Notes: a model not told the origin generated them from the sequence alone. A stretch of 64,000 bases of DNA from Actinocatenispora sp963805605 (GCA_963805605.1 CAWDUX010000002.1:496001-560000), one strand, 5' to 3'; positions 16,682 to 25,717 are shown, numbered from the stretch's first letter. Program-made: numbers and translations.

Positions 16682-17737
16682 ATGCGTACTTGGCGTGGTC
16701 TGATCACCGAGTTCGTCGACCGGCTGCCGGTCAGTGCCGACACCCCGGTGGTGACCCTGTTTGAGGGCGGCACCCCGCTCATCCCGGCGCCCGGGCTCTC
16801 CGAGCGCACCGGCTGCCAGGTCCACCTCAAGGTCGAGGGAATGAACCCGACCGGGTCGTTCAAGGACCGCGGCATGACGGTCGCGTTGTCCAAGGCGGTC
16901 GAGGACGGCGCCAAGGCAGTGATCTGTGCGTCGACCGGCAACACCGCGGCGTCCGCGGCGGCGTACGCGGCACGGGCCGGGATCGTCTGCGCGGTACTCG
17001 TACCGCGGGGCAAGATCGCGCTCGGCAAGCTGGCCCAGGGCCTGGTGCACGGCGCGAAACTGCTGCAGGTCGACGGGAACTTCGACGACTGTCTGGCCCT
17101 GGCCTCGAAGCTGGCGCTGGACTATCCGGTCGCGTTGATGAACTCGGTGAATCCGTACCGGATCGAGGGGCAGAAGACCGCCGCGTTCGAGATCGTCGAG
17201 GCGCTCGGCGACGCGCCGGACATCCACTGCCTGCCGGTCGGCAACGCCGGCAACATCACCGCCTACTGGAAGGGCTACACCGAGGACGAGGTCGCTGGCA
17301 ACGCCAGCCACCGGCCCCGGATGTTCGGTTTCCAGGCGTCGGAGGCGGCACCGATCGTGCGTGGTGAGGTGGTGCGAAACCCGCAGACCATCGCGACCGC
17401 GATCCGGATCGGCAACCCGGCCAGCTGGACGAAGGCCGTCGATGCCAGGGACCAGTCCGACGGGCTCATCGCCGCGGTCACCGACCGGGCGATCCTCGCC
17501 GCCTACCGGCTGCTGGCCCGCACCGAGGGCGTGTTCGTCGAGCTGGCCAGCGCGGCCAGTGTGGCCGGACTGCTGCAGTCGGTGGAGCAGGGACTGGTGG
17601 CGCGCGGACAGACGATCGTCTGTACCGTCACCGGTCACGGGCTGAAGGATCCCGACTGGGCGGTCGGGACCGCGCCGGCACCTACCACCATCGCGGTTGA
17701 CCCGCACGCTGCCGCCGTAGCCCTCGGCCTGGTCTGA
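16682..17737 (+). CDS. thrC: Threonine synthase
   Basis: The 351-residue PLP enzyme converts O-phosphohomoserine to threonine. The PLP-binding lysine is Lys61 in NPTGSFKDRG, and the phosphate-binding loop PVGNAGNITAYWKG is present. It is the short bacterial class II form. ATG 16682 is preferred because GGAGGG (16668-16673) lies 8 nt upstream; GTG 16673 overlaps that site. The stop of hom ends one base before the ATG. The gene supplying its substrate, thrB, lies almost 4 kb downstream beyond two unrelated genes, unlike the contiguous hom-thrC-thrB order common in actinobacteria. Confidence 0.95.
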   Translation: MRTWRGLITEFVDRLPVSADTPVVTLFEGGTPLIPAPGLSERTGCQVHLKVEGMNPTGSFKDRGMTVALSKAVEDGAKAVICASTGNTAASAAAYAARAGIVCAVLVPRGKIALGKLAQGLVHGAKLLQVDGNFDDCLALASKLALDYPVALMNSVNPYRIEGQKTAAFEIVEALGDAPDIHCLPVGNAGNITAYWKGYTEDEVAGNASHRPRMFGFQASEAAPIVRGEVVRNPQTIATAIRIGNPASWTKAVDARDQSDGLIAAVTDRAILAAYRLLARTEGVFVELASAASVAGLLQSVEQGLVARGQTIVCTVTGHGLKDPDWAVGTAPAPTTIAVDPHAAAVALGLV

Positions 17738-17824
17738 CCGGCCGCTTGCCTGACCGGCGAATGTGGGTGGCCGTACCGGCATGGTGCCCTGCGGCACCCC
17801 GATGAGCACGGGAGGGTGGATCTG

Positions 17825-18520
17825 ATGCAGTCGACACCCGGTACACCGCCGGAGGACACCGGCGCCGATGCCCGGCGCCGGCGGGCCTGGACCATCGGGG
17901 GCGGGATACTGGCGGTGGTACTGGTCGTCGGCCTGTTGTGGGCGGCGTTCAGCGCGATGACGGCGGGCGGACCCGACAGCAGCGGGCCGTCGACCGCGAC
18001 CGCCGGTACCGCCCGGTCGGGGTCTGACGGGCCACCGCCCGGTGTGGTGAAACTGTCGCCGATCAAGGGCGTGACGATCACCGGCGTGGCTGCGAGCCTG
18101 GCGGAGCGCTGGCATGTCAAGTTCCGTACCGGCGACGCGGGCACCCGGCTTGCCACCGCGCACCAGCCCGGTAGCGGTCATCCGCTGGATATCGCGGTCA
18201 TCCACTATCCGGACACCGGGGACAACCAGGTCGGCGCCGTGCAGTGCGCGTTCTACCAGGACTATGCGCTGGCCCCGGCGCTGGTCCGGGCGGTCACCGA
18301 CTGCCTGCGGCCGGTGCTGTCCGGCGCGGACCGTACCGCGGTGCCTGCCTGGATCACCGCGCACCGTGCGGTGCTGGGCACCCACCGGATGCAGTACCCG
18401 GTGTTCGGTGCCATCCAGCTGGAGATGGTGTTCGCTGCCAGGCCCAGCGGCTCGAGTGCCACGACCGGGGCTCCCGCGTCGTTCTGGGTGCAGGCGCAGG
18501 CCAAGGGAACCAGCTGGTAG
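17825..18520 (+). CDS. Single-pass membrane-anchored protein of unknown function, 231 aa
   Basis: A short cytoplasmic N-terminus (about 24 residues, ending RRRRAW) precedes one membrane helix (GGGILAVVLVVGLLWAAFSAM, about 27-47). A Ser/Thr/Gly linker then leads to an extracellular domain of about 150 residues, probably alpha/beta, containing a Cys pair (VQCAFYQDY, VTDCLRPV). I do not recognise the domain. ATG 17825 has GGAGGG at 8-nt spacing. It lies 87 bp after thrC and ends at a bidirectional terminator shared with the antisense M36 peptidase, so it is the last gene of the transcript. Confidence 0.65.
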   Translation: MQSTPGTPPEDTGADARRRRAWTIGGGILAVVLVVGLLWAAFSAMTAGGPDSSGPSTATAGTARSGSDGPPPGVVKLSPIKGVTITGVAASLAERWHVKFRTGDAGTRLATAHQPGSGHPLDIAVIHYPDTGDNQVGAVQCAFYQDYALAPALVRAVTDCLRPVLSGADRTAVPAWITAHRAVLGTHRMQYPVFGAIQLEMVFAARPSGSSATTGAPASFWVQAQAKGTSW

Positions 18521-18530
18521 GCCGGCCAGG

Positions 18531-18559
18531 CCGGTGCCCCGCCGCTGGCGGGGCACCGG
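18531..18559. terminator. Bidirectional terminator
   Basis: Perfect 13-bp arms (18531-18543 and 18547-18559) enclose a 3-nt GCT loop between the convergent genes ending at 18520 and 18565. Confidence 0.8.
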
Positions 18560-18564
18560 ATGGA

Positions 18565-21498
18565 TCAACTGGTCGTGCCGTGTACCAGTACTTCCCGGCT
18601 GTCGGCGAAGCTGCAGCCGGACACCTGCTGCGTGGCGCAGCTGATGCCATAGTCCTTCACCTGGGTACCGAGGATGCTGTACCGCAGGTACTGCACCTTG
18701 TCCGCACCAGCGGTCAGCTTGACCGTGCTGTACTGCCCGTACGTGTCCTTGCTGAAGTGCCCCTTGGCCGCCACCGTCCAGCTCTTACCGTCGGTGGAGG
18801 TCTCCACCTGGTAGTCGCCGGTCGACGCGGACGGGTCGTCACCACAGGTGGCCGACGGGTCGATACGCAGCTCGGAGATGTCCACCGGCGCGGGCAGCTG
18901 GACGGTCACGTGCCGCGGGTCGATGCCGACCCCGTCGGTGCCGCCCACCGCGTCGGAACCCCAACCGTGGCCCTGCATGGCGTCGTACAGGCCGTCCGGG
19001 CCGCAGTCCGGGGTGTAGTCCGGGCCGTTGAAGTCGGCGACCTTGGCGCCGCCGGACAGCGCGGCCCAGTCCCGGGTGAGGGTCCAGTCCGCGGTGTTGG
19101 CGTGCGAGGCGATGGATACGGTGCGGGTGTCCGACTGCTCGTACCCGGGCCCGGCGGCGAACACCTTCGGGTAGGTACCGGCCGGGATCCCGGTGATCGT
19201 GTAGCTGCCGTCGGCTGCGGTGACCCCGACATAGTCGTCGAGGTAACCGGAGGCGTGCCCGCCGAACGCGACCGTCGCGCCGGACACCGGCTTGCCGGTG
19301 TCGCTGCTGACCTTGCCGGTCAGGCTCCCGGTCGGGGTGCCGGCCGCCGGCGGCATGCTGAAGTCCTCCACCGGCTGGGTGTCGTTGCCGTCCAACGCAC
19401 CGGCGAAGTAGCCCATGCCGCGGTGTGCGAACACCTGCCAGATCTTGTGGTGTGCGCGCCCGCCGTGGACCACGGTGTCGGCCTGCAGGATGGCGTTGCG
19501 TTCGTCCAGGTACGACGGGTTGGCCGGGGACAGCTCCATCGCCCGGGTGACCAGGGACTCGGCCAGCCTGCTGCCCAGCGCCCTACGCAGGTCCCACAGT
19601 GTCTCGCCCCAGATCTCGCCGTCGGCGTGTACCTCGGTGCCGCGCTTGGAGATCTTGCCGAAGTCGCCGTAGGTGTAGCCGCCGGGGCCGGCATCGGCCG
19701 TACCGGGGCAGACCGAGGCGGCCGCGCCGACCGCGCAGTCCAGTGACTGGCTGCGGATGGTGTCGCCGTGCCCGACGTAGATGCCGACGTTGAGGTCACC
19801 GGACCTGCGCGGATCGTCCTTGAAGTAGTGCTGATTCACCAGGAAGTCGAAGGCGTACCAGTCGCTCCAGGCCTCACCCATCGAGCCGGCCTGTACGTTG
19901 CCCAGGGTGGACAGCCCGCCGGCGTCGACCACCAGCCGGTTGGACAGTCCGTGGGTGTATTCGTGGTACACCACGTCGGCTTCGTCGCCGCCGTTGGATG
20001 GGATGAACCCGTCGGTCTGGTCGGCCGGGTTGTTCCACAGGTACATCTGCATGGTTGGTGCGTGCCCGTCGGGCGGTGTCGACATGTTGGCGTTGTCGGT
20101 GTGGTTGGAGTCCGGCAGCCCGTTGTCGGTGTCCGCCCCGTCGTCGGGCTGTGCCTGTACGGCGTCGCCGTCCCGGGCGTCGAAGTTGCCGGCTGCCCGG
20201 GTGAACCCGATCGGCGCCGCGGCCAGGTGGTCGTGGTACTTGCCGAGGAAGTAGAAGACCTGGACCGCGTTCTGCTTGCGGTTGGCCTGCCACGAGTTGG
20301 CCGTGTTCGGGTCCCACGAGCATTGGTAGGCGTCCGAGCAGCCCTTACCGGGGTTCTGTGTGTTCTGCGCCACGAACGGGAAGGTGAAGCTGCCGTTGCT
20401 GTTGGCGGCCACCTCTTCGCCGCTGTCGGCCTTGTTGTTGTCGTTGACGTCGGAGTACACGTGCGCGTTGGTGCCGTCGAGGGTGCTGGACCCGGTCGGC
20501 AGCCATCCGGGGCTGGTCAGGTTGTGTCGTGTCTGCTTGCCGCCCTTGCCGGCGCCAGGGTAGTTGTCCCAGGCCAGACCCTGCTGGGCGACGTCGTGTA
20601 CGAGGTTCTGGCGGTACAGCACCCGACCGGTCTGCGCGTCGATGACGTGCAGGTACATCGATCCCTTGGCCGGCGTGGTCAGTGTCTGCCAGGCCAGCCG
20701 TGGCCCGGCGAGGGTCTGGAAGACGACCTTCCCGGCGGTGTCACCGTCGCTGAAGGTGGTGGAGTTACCTTGGCTGGCGCGGGCACTGACCCGGGCAGGG
20801 GCGTGGCCGGCGTTGCGTACCGCGGCGTTGCGGGCCGCGAGAGCGGACAGCTTGGCCGAGCCGACGCTGCCAGGCAGGTTCGCCACCGGCGAGCCCAGCA
20901 CGCTGATGAGCCGCCCGGTACGGCTTACGTTGGCTTGCAGACCGTTGCCGAAGACCGGTACACCGTGCACATTCTGTACGAAGGACAGGTGGTGGGTGCC
21001 GTCGATGTCGACGTAGTCACGGCGCAGCGTCAGCTCCGACACCGCGTCGGGGGTCAGACCGAACACGTCGGGCCGGGTACGGACGTAGCCCAGCGCGATG
21101 CTGGCCGGCTTGCTGCCGCTGGTGCCGGTGAGATAGCCGCCGGTGTTGGCGACCTGCCGCGCGGTGCCGGTCAACGGGTCGATGTCGACGATGCCTTCGC
21201 GACCAAGCTGGCTGCGGAGGCTGACGACGCCGGCCTTGGGGTGCGTGGCCGTACGGGCGTCCCGCGTGCTCAGCGTCCGTCGCGCGCCGGGCCCGTCGCT
21301 GCGTGCGTCGTAGTTGGCGAGGGTGAGGTCGGTCGGTGCGGTGCTGGCTGCCGGGGAGCTGTCCGCAGTGGGTGGCGCAGCCTGGGCCGGTATGGCGCCG
21401 GCCAGCAGCACCACTCCGCTGAGGCCGGCCACTGCGGGGATGACCCGCCTTCGACGGCCGGACGATGCGCCCGGTTGCTGTCGGAACCGTAGTGCCAT
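18565..21498 (-). CDS. Secreted M36 (fungalysin) zinc metallopeptidase
   Basis: This 977-residue protease has a basic signal peptide ending near AQA (about residue 38) and a long propeptide with an FTP/PepSY-like region (about 60-300). The M36 catalytic domain carries the zinc motif HEYTH near residue 511 with the downstream GEAWSDWYAF glutamate. After it come a carboxypeptidase-regulatory-like beta domain (about 735-810) and a C-terminal discoidin-like domain (from about 830). It is expected to be exported, self-processed and active on extracellular protein. ATG 21498 has AAGGGG at 7-nt spacing. It lies antisense between thrC and thrB and so breaks the threonine operon; it has no functional link to its neighbours. 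Confidence 0.88.
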   Translation of the reverse strand: MALRFRQQPGASSGRRRRVIPAVAGLSGVVLLAGAIPAQAAPPTADSSPAASTAPTDLTLANYDARSDGPGARRTLSTRDARTATHPKAGVVSLRSQLGREGIVDIDPLTGTARQVANTGGYLTGTSGSKPASIALGYVRTRPDVFGLTPDAVSELTLRRDYVDIDGTHHLSFVQNVHGVPVFGNGLQANVSRTGRLISVLGSPVANLPGSVGSAKLSALAARNAAVRNAGHAPARVSARASQGNSTTFSDGDTAGKVVFQTLAGPRLAWQTLTTPAKGSMYLHVIDAQTGRVLYRQNLVHDVAQQGLAWDNYPGAGKGGKQTRHNLTSPGWLPTGSSTLDGTNAHVYSDVNDNNKADSGEEVAANSNGSFTFPFVAQNTQNPGKGCSDAYQCSWDPNTANSWQANRKQNAVQVFYFLGKYHDHLAAAPIGFTRAAGNFDARDGDAVQAQPDDGADTDNGLPDSNHTDNANMSTPPDGHAPTMQMYLWNNPADQTDGFIPSNGGDEADVVYHEYTHGLSNRLVVDAGGLSTLGNVQAGSMGEAWSDWYAFDFLVNQHYFKDDPRRSGDLNVGIYVGHGDTIRSQSLDCAVGAAASVCPGTADAGPGGYTYGDFGKISKRGTEVHADGEIWGETLWDLRRALGSRLAESLVTRAMELSPANPSYLDERNAILQADTVVHGGRAHHKIWQVFAHRGMGYFAGALDGNDTQPVEDFSMPPAAGTPTGSLTGKVSSDTGKPVSGATVAFGGHASGYLDDYVGVTAADGSYTITGIPAGTYPKVFAAGPGYEQSDTRTVSIASHANTADWTLTRDWAALSGGAKVADFNGPDYTPDCGPDGLYDAMQGHGWGSDAVGGTDGVGIDPRHVTVQLPAPVDISELRIDPSATCGDDPSASTGDYQVETSTDGKSWTVAAKGHFSKDTYGQYSTVKLTAGADKVQYLRYSILGTQVKDYGISCATQQVSGCSFADSREVLVHGTTS

Positions 21499-21697
21499 GT
21501 GCGAACCCCTTGGTGTGAGGTCGATACAGGGATGGACAACTGTGGGAAAGTTGCGTCGCCCAACGGCAGCCTGCCCAGAAAATACCGGCGTCACAAGGCT
21601 GAACTGTGAAAAGTTCTGATTTTGCCGCCTGTGCCGACCCGGTCGGCGTCTTCCCGCCCGTTGTCGCGCGTCGACGCGGTGATGATGGGATGGTGGG

Positions 21698-22609
21698 ATG
21701 GCAGAGCAGTTCCTGACCGGCCCGGTACGGGTCCGGGTTCCGGCGACCAGCGCCAACCTCGGTCCTGGTTTCGACGCGCTTGGACTTGCGCTCGGACTGT
21801 ATGACGAGGTCGAGGCGCAGGTTTCGGGTGTGGGCGTACAGGTGAGGGTCACCGGCGAGGGCGCCGGCGGGCTGCCGCTGGGTGAACGCCATCTGGTGGC
21901 CCGGTCGGCGCTGATGGTGTTCGACCGCCTGGGCGCCATGCCTGTTGGCCTGGAGTTGCGCTGTGCCAACCGGATCCCGCATGCCCGCGGGCTGGGTTCG
22001 TCCTCTGCGGCGATCATCGCCGGCATGCTGCTGGCCCGGGCGCTGGTTGCGGACGGTGTACGGCGGCTGCCGGACGACGTGGTACTGCGCTGGGCCGCGG
22101 AGGTGGAGGGCCATCCTGACAATGTGGCACCGTGCCTGTACGGTGGGTTCACCATCGCCTGGAGTGATGCGTCCGGCGCCCGGGCGGTACGGCTCGACCC
22201 GACGGCGGAACTGCGTCCGGTGGTCCTGGTGCCCGAGCAGCGGGCCCGTACCGAGGTCGCTCGCGGGCTGCTCCCCGAGCAGGTGCCGCATGTCGATGCG
22301 GCGAGCAACGCCGGCCGGGCGGCCCTGCTGGTCCACGCCCTGAGCGCGGCACCTCACCTGCTGATGGCGGCCACCGAGGACCGGTTGCACCAGCAGTACC
22401 GTTCTGCGGTGATGCCGGACAGTCTGGCCCTGGTCCGACAGCTGCGGTCCAAGGGTGTCCCGGCTGTGATCTCTGGCGCTGGTCCGACCGTTCTAGCCCT
22501 CGTTTCTGCTGGTCAGAGCGTTGAAGATAATCTTGAGGGACAAAATCGGCGCGGATTTGCGACACTGCCGCTGACTGTCGACCAGCGAGGCGCTACAGTT
22601 TGCTTCTGA
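21698..22609 (+). CDS. thrB: Homoserine kinase
   Basis: The 303-residue GHMP kinase phosphorylates homoserine for threonine synthase. It has the N-terminal PATSANLGPGFD motif, the ATP-binding GLGSSSAA loop (HARGLGSSSAAIIAG) and the C-terminal GHMP segment SGAGPTVLAL. The last 30 residues are less typical but the length is normal. ATG 21698 is preceded only by a weak G-rich stretch. Separation from thrC means it must use its own promoter in the 200-bp gap after the divergent peptidase start. Its 3' end contains a probable promoter for rho. Confidence 0.92.
   Translation: MAEQFLTGPVRVRVPATSANLGPGFDALGLALGLYDEVEAQVSGVGVQVRVTGEGAGGLPLGERHLVARSALMVFDRLGAMPVGLELRCANRIPHARGLGSSSAAIIAGMLLARALVADGVRRLPDDVVLRWAAEVEGHPDNVAPCLYGGFTIAWSDASGARAVRLDPTAELRPVVLVPEQRARTEVARGLLPEQVPHVDAASNAGRAALLVHALSAAPHLLMAATEDRLHQQYRSAVMPDSLALVRQLRSKGVPAVISGAGPTVLALVSAGQSVEDNLEGQNRRGFATLPLTVDQRGATVCF
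22571..22599 (+). promoter_or_regulatory. Probable rho promoter inside the 3' end of thrB
   Basis: CTGACT (22571-22576) and TACAGT (22594-22599) are separated by exactly 17 bp. Each matches 4 of 6 consensus bases. A start near 22606 would give rho a leader of about 880 nt. Confidence 0.4.
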
Positions 22610-23489
22610 GAGGTCCCGTGGCTCGGGTCCGGCGGTTTCCGCCGAACGCATCGGCTGCGTGGCCGTCGGCGATAGCTATCCTCCCGAGTTCGGTGCCAGT
22701 CCAGCCAGGGCGCGGCGCACGATACGCGGGAAGATATCCGGGTCGGATGTTGTTGCCCCAGGTAGCTGTCGACGACTACGCTCAACGGTGGTACAAGCGC
22801 CCGTCGTGATCTCCCCGGGCAATGCCTCCCCTGGGACAGTGCTTCCAGCGCAGTCCTGTCAAGGGGGCGGGATTCTTCCCTTGTCAGGCAGGGTTTCCCC
22901 CGGCCAGGCAGGTTTTCCCGTCGGGCAGGGACTTCCGGAGAGACGGAGCTGCTCCAAGGGCAGGCTTCCGAAGGACGGGTTTCTCGAAAGACAGGCTCCC
23001 GAGAGACAGGCTTCCCAGAGGCAGGGCTTCCAGAGGCAGGGCTTCCACGAGACAAAGTTTCCATGAGACGGGTTTCCGAGGGACTGTTTTCCTGGGGGCA
23101 AGTAGCCTCGGGGGCATGGTGCTCAGAGGCTGAAGCTCCGGAGGCATGTTTTCCGAGACACGTCGCGGCCCGTCGACGAAGGCGGAGTGTGGACGCGCTT
23201 CGGGAGACATCGTCTTTCCGTCATGCACAGCATCCCAACAGGTATGCGTCGCACCGCGGGGAGGGATCACCGATGCGGCACCCCGCACGTCAACGGGCCT
23301 GGTAACGGTCGGTTGAGATCGGTGGCATGGTCTGGATCGGTTGCCGTCAGGCGATCGTGGTCCGGTTCGCCGCCGGACAGTAGCAACCTTCGACGCGGGC
23401 GGATCGCGTGCGACGAAGGTGTACCCGCGGTTCGGTGACCCAGACAGCTACATCCGCCGTACCGCGGTCAGAACGAGGGAAGGAATCCA
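22610..23489 (+). other. 880-bp non-coding leader region of rho
   Basis: No convincing gene lies between thrB and rho. The first 220 bp are composition-normal. A degenerate 15-bp repeat array occupies about 22831-23160, followed by about 330 bp of mixed sequence leading to the rho start. Bacterial rho genes are often autoregulated by termination within the leader, so a long untranslated leader is plausible; the repeat array is not a feature I know from other rho genes. Confidence 0.6.
22831..23160 (+). repeat. Degenerate 15-16-bp tandem repeat array (about 20 units)
   Basis: Units follow the pattern AGAGRCAGGGCTTCC with variation. Two identical adjacent copies of AGAGGCAGGGCTTCC occur at 23017-23031 and 23032-23046. 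Other clear units include GAGACAGGCTTCC, GAGACGGGTTTCC and GGGACAGTGCTTCC. Copies become more divergent towards both ends, as expected from old slippage or unequal exchange. Because 15 is a multiple of three, several frames stay open and spell pentapeptide-like repeats, but none has convincing coding character. Confidence 0.75.
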
Positions 23490-25505
23490 TTGAGCGACAC
23501 TACCGACCTGAAGTCGGGATCGCCCGACGCCGAAGCTGGCACCGAGCAGCCGTCCGCGGTGGGTGGCGCCAGCCGCCGTCGCCGCAGCGGCACCGGTCTG
23601 TCGGCGATGCTCCTGTCGGAGTTGCAGACCCTGGCTTCGTCGCTCGGCATCTCGGGTACCGGCCGGATGCGCAAGGGCGAACTGATCGCCGCCATCCAGG
23701 ATCGGCAGCAGGGTGGTGCCGGAGCGGCTTCCGAAGGTCGGGTACCTGGTCCGCGCCAGGCCGAGCACGCCACTGACGGTAGGTCTGCCGGTTCGGCAGA
23801 GCCCGCGGGCGGCGAGCAGGGCGCGGCGCAACAGGCGTTGCCCGGCACCGACGGAGCGTCTGCCGGTGGCCGCACCCGGCAGCGGGCCAACCGCTCGGCC
23901 GGGGCGAGCTCCCGCCAGTCGGACAACGACTCGGCCGATCGTGGCGAGCGCACCGAGCAGAACGACCGCGCGGAGCAGGCTACCCGCCCCGAGCGCGATC
24001 GTGGCGGCAACGACCGCAGCAATGATCGTGGCGGCAACGACCGCAACAATGATCGTGGCGGCAACGACCGCAACAACGATCGTGGCGGCAGCGAGCGCAA
24101 CAACGACCGCGGCGGTAACGACCGTGCCGGTGGTGACCGTGGAGGCAGCGACCGCGGTGGCAATGACCGCCAGCGTGGCGGCAGTGATCGTGGCGGTAAC
24201 GACCGCAACAACGATCGTGGCGGCAGCGACCGTGGTGGCAGTCGGCATGATGACGACGGTGAGGGCGGCGGCCGGCGCCGTGGCCGCCGGTTCCGGGACC
24301 GTCGACGTACCGGTGGTGGCGGTGGTGGCGGCCGGGAGCGTGGTAACGACAACGAGCCCGCCGTCGCAGATGACGACGTGCTGCTTCCCATTGCCGGTAT
24401 CGTCGACATCCTCGACAACTACGCGTTCATCCGGACCAGCGGCTACCTGGCCGGTCCGAACGACGTGTACGTGTCGATGTCGCAGATCCGCAGGTACGGG
24501 CTGCGCCGCGGCGACGCGGTCACCGGTGCGGTGCGCCAGGCCCGTGAGGGCGAGCAACGACGGGACAAGTACAACCCGTTGATGCGGCTGGACACCATCA
24601 ACGGCATGGACCCCGACGAGTCCAAGCGCCGGCCGGAGTTCTACAAGCTGACGCCGCTCTACCCGCAGGACCGCCTGCGGCTGGAGACCGAGTCGAACAT
24701 CGTCACCACCCGCATCATCGACCTCATGACGCCGATCGGGAAGGGTCAGCGGGCGCTGATCCTCAGCCCGCCGAAGGCCGGCAAGACGCTGGTACTGCAG
24801 GCGATCGCCAACGGGATCACCACCAACAACCCCGAGGCGTTGCTGATGGTCGTGCTGGTCGACGAGCGGCCCGAAGAGGTCACCGACATGCAGCGGTCGG
24901 TCAAGGGCGAGGTCATCGCGGCCACGTTCGACCGGCCGCCGGCAGACCACACCACGGTCGCCGAGCTGTCGATCGAGCGCGCCAAGCGGATGGTGGAGCT
25001 GGGCCACGATGTGGTCGTGCTGCTCGACTCGATCACCCGGCTCGCGCGCTCGTACAACCTGGCGGCGCCGGCCAGCGGGCGGATCATGTCCGGTGGTCTG
25101 GACTCCACCGCGCTCTACCCGCCCAAGCGGTTCCTGGGCGCGGCGCGCAACATCGAGAACGGTGGCTCGCTGACGATCATCGGTACCGCGCTGGTCGAGA
25201 CCGGTTCGGTGATGGATACGGTGATCTTCGAGGAGTTCAAGAGCACCGGCAACGCCGAACTGCGACTGGATCGCAAGATCGCCGAGAAGCGGGTCTTCCC
25301 CGCTGTCGACGTGAACGCCTCCAGCACCCGCCGCGAGGAGATCCTGCTGGCTCCCGACGAGCTGGCGATCGTACACAAGCTGCGCCGGGTACTGCACGCG
25401 CTCGACCCGCAGCAGGCCATCGACCTTCTTCTCGATCAGATGAAGAAGACGAAGACCAACGCGGAGTTCCTGATGCAGATCGCGAAATCCACGCCGGGCG
25501 AGTAG
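23490..25505 (+). CDS. rho: Transcription termination factor Rho with long disordered insert
   Basis: This 671-residue hexameric RNA helicase ends transcription at C-rich RNA sites. A short Rho-N segment (about residues 40-75: LLSELQTLASSLGISGTGRMRKGELIAAIQ) is followed by a disordered Arg/Gly/Asn/Asp-rich insert (about 80-285) with repeated NDRGG and NDRNNDRGG units. The S1-like RNA-binding domain follows from about 290 (GIVDILDNYAFIRTSGYLAG). The ATPase core has the P-loop SPPKAGKT near residue 430 and a Walker B VVVLLDSITR near 508. The TTG start at 23490 has GGAAGGA upstream. Inserts of this kind are known in high-GC actinobacterial Rho proteins; this one is long and repetitive. A strong terminator follows. 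Confidence 0.94.
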   Translation: MSDTTDLKSGSPDAEAGTEQPSAVGGASRRRRSGTGLSAMLLSELQTLASSLGISGTGRMRKGELIAAIQDRQQGGAGAASEGRVPGPRQAEHATDGRSAGSAEPAGGEQGAAQQALPGTDGASAGGRTRQRANRSAGASSRQSDNDSADRGERTEQNDRAEQATRPERDRGGNDRSNDRGGNDRNNDRGGNDRNNDRGGSERNNDRGGNDRAGGDRGGSDRGGNDRQRGGSDRGGNDRNNDRGGSDRGGSRHDDDGEGGGRRRGRRFRDRRRTGGGGGGGRERGNDNEPAVADDDVLLPIAGIVDILDNYAFIRTSGYLAGPNDVYVSMSQIRRYGLRRGDAVTGAVRQAREGEQRRDKYNPLMRLDTINGMDPDESKRRPEFYKLTPLYPQDRLRLETESNIVTTRIIDLMTPIGKGQRALILSPPKAGKTLVLQAIANGITTNNPEALLMVVLVDERPEEVTDMQRSVKGEVIAATFDRPPADHTTVAELSIERAKRMVELGHDVVVLLDSITRLARSYNLAAPASGRIMSGGLDSTALYPPKRFLGAARNIENGGSLTIIGTALVETGSVMDTVIFEEFKSTGNAELRLDRKIAEKRVFPAVDVNASSTRREEILLAPDELAIVHKLRRVLHALDPQQAIDLLLDQMKKTKTNAEFLMQIAKSTPGE

Positions 25506-25520
25506 TACCGGCATGCTGTC

Positions 25521-25554
25521 ACGGCCCGACACCCGCTACCGGGTGTCGGGCCGT
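25521..25554 (+). terminator. Intrinsic-type hairpin after rho
   Basis: Perfect 15-bp arms (25521-25535 and 25540-25554) enclose a CTAC loop, 15 bp after the rho stop. No long U-tract follows, as is usual in high-GC actinobacteria. Confidence 0.85.
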
Positions 25555-25688
25555 TCGCATCCGCCGGGCGGGCCGGCGCGTGGGCTGGACCGTATCCCGT
25601 ACGCGCTGGAGCGGGTGGCTCGCGATCGTGGCGAGTACCGGCATGATCCGGGGAGTGGTCGACCATCCGCCCGGTGAGTGAAGTTTTC

Positions 25689-25717
25689 TTGCGATTTACT
25701 GATCAGCCTTGTAAGAA
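25689..25717 (+). promoter_or_regulatory. Candidate promoter of the phosphodiester glycosidase gene
   Basis: TTGCGA (25689-25694) and TAAGAA (25712-25717) are spaced by 17 bp inside a locally AT-rich stretch upstream of the gene. Confidence 0.35.

Noticed and set aside
17783..17798. Hairpin GGTGCC-CTGC-GGCACC after thrC as a terminator
   Set aside because: The 6-bp stem is short, has no downstream T-run and lies close to the next ribosome binding site; it could as well be chance.
16211..18568. 785-codon minus-strand frame opposite hom and thrC
   Set aside because: No domain is recognisable; it is antisense to two certain enzymes.
18565..22308. Very long minus-strand frame extending the M36 protease through thrB
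   Set aside because: The protease has a proper signal peptide and ribosome binding site at 21498. The upstream part is the antisense shadow of thrB.
22831..23160. CRISPR array
   Set aside because: Units are contiguous and degenerate with no spacers of constant length, and no cas genes are present.
22822..23288. Open frames on both strands through the rho-leader repeats that spell pentapeptide-like repeats
   Set aside because: A 15-bp repeat without stop codons keeps several frames open at once. None has a ribosome binding site, the AxLxx pentapeptide consensus or consistent third-position GC.
23448..25532. 694-codon minus-strand frame opposite rho
   Set aside because: Composition is that of a reverse-strand shadow of rho, with Ala/Thr/Val runs arising from the NDRGG repeats.
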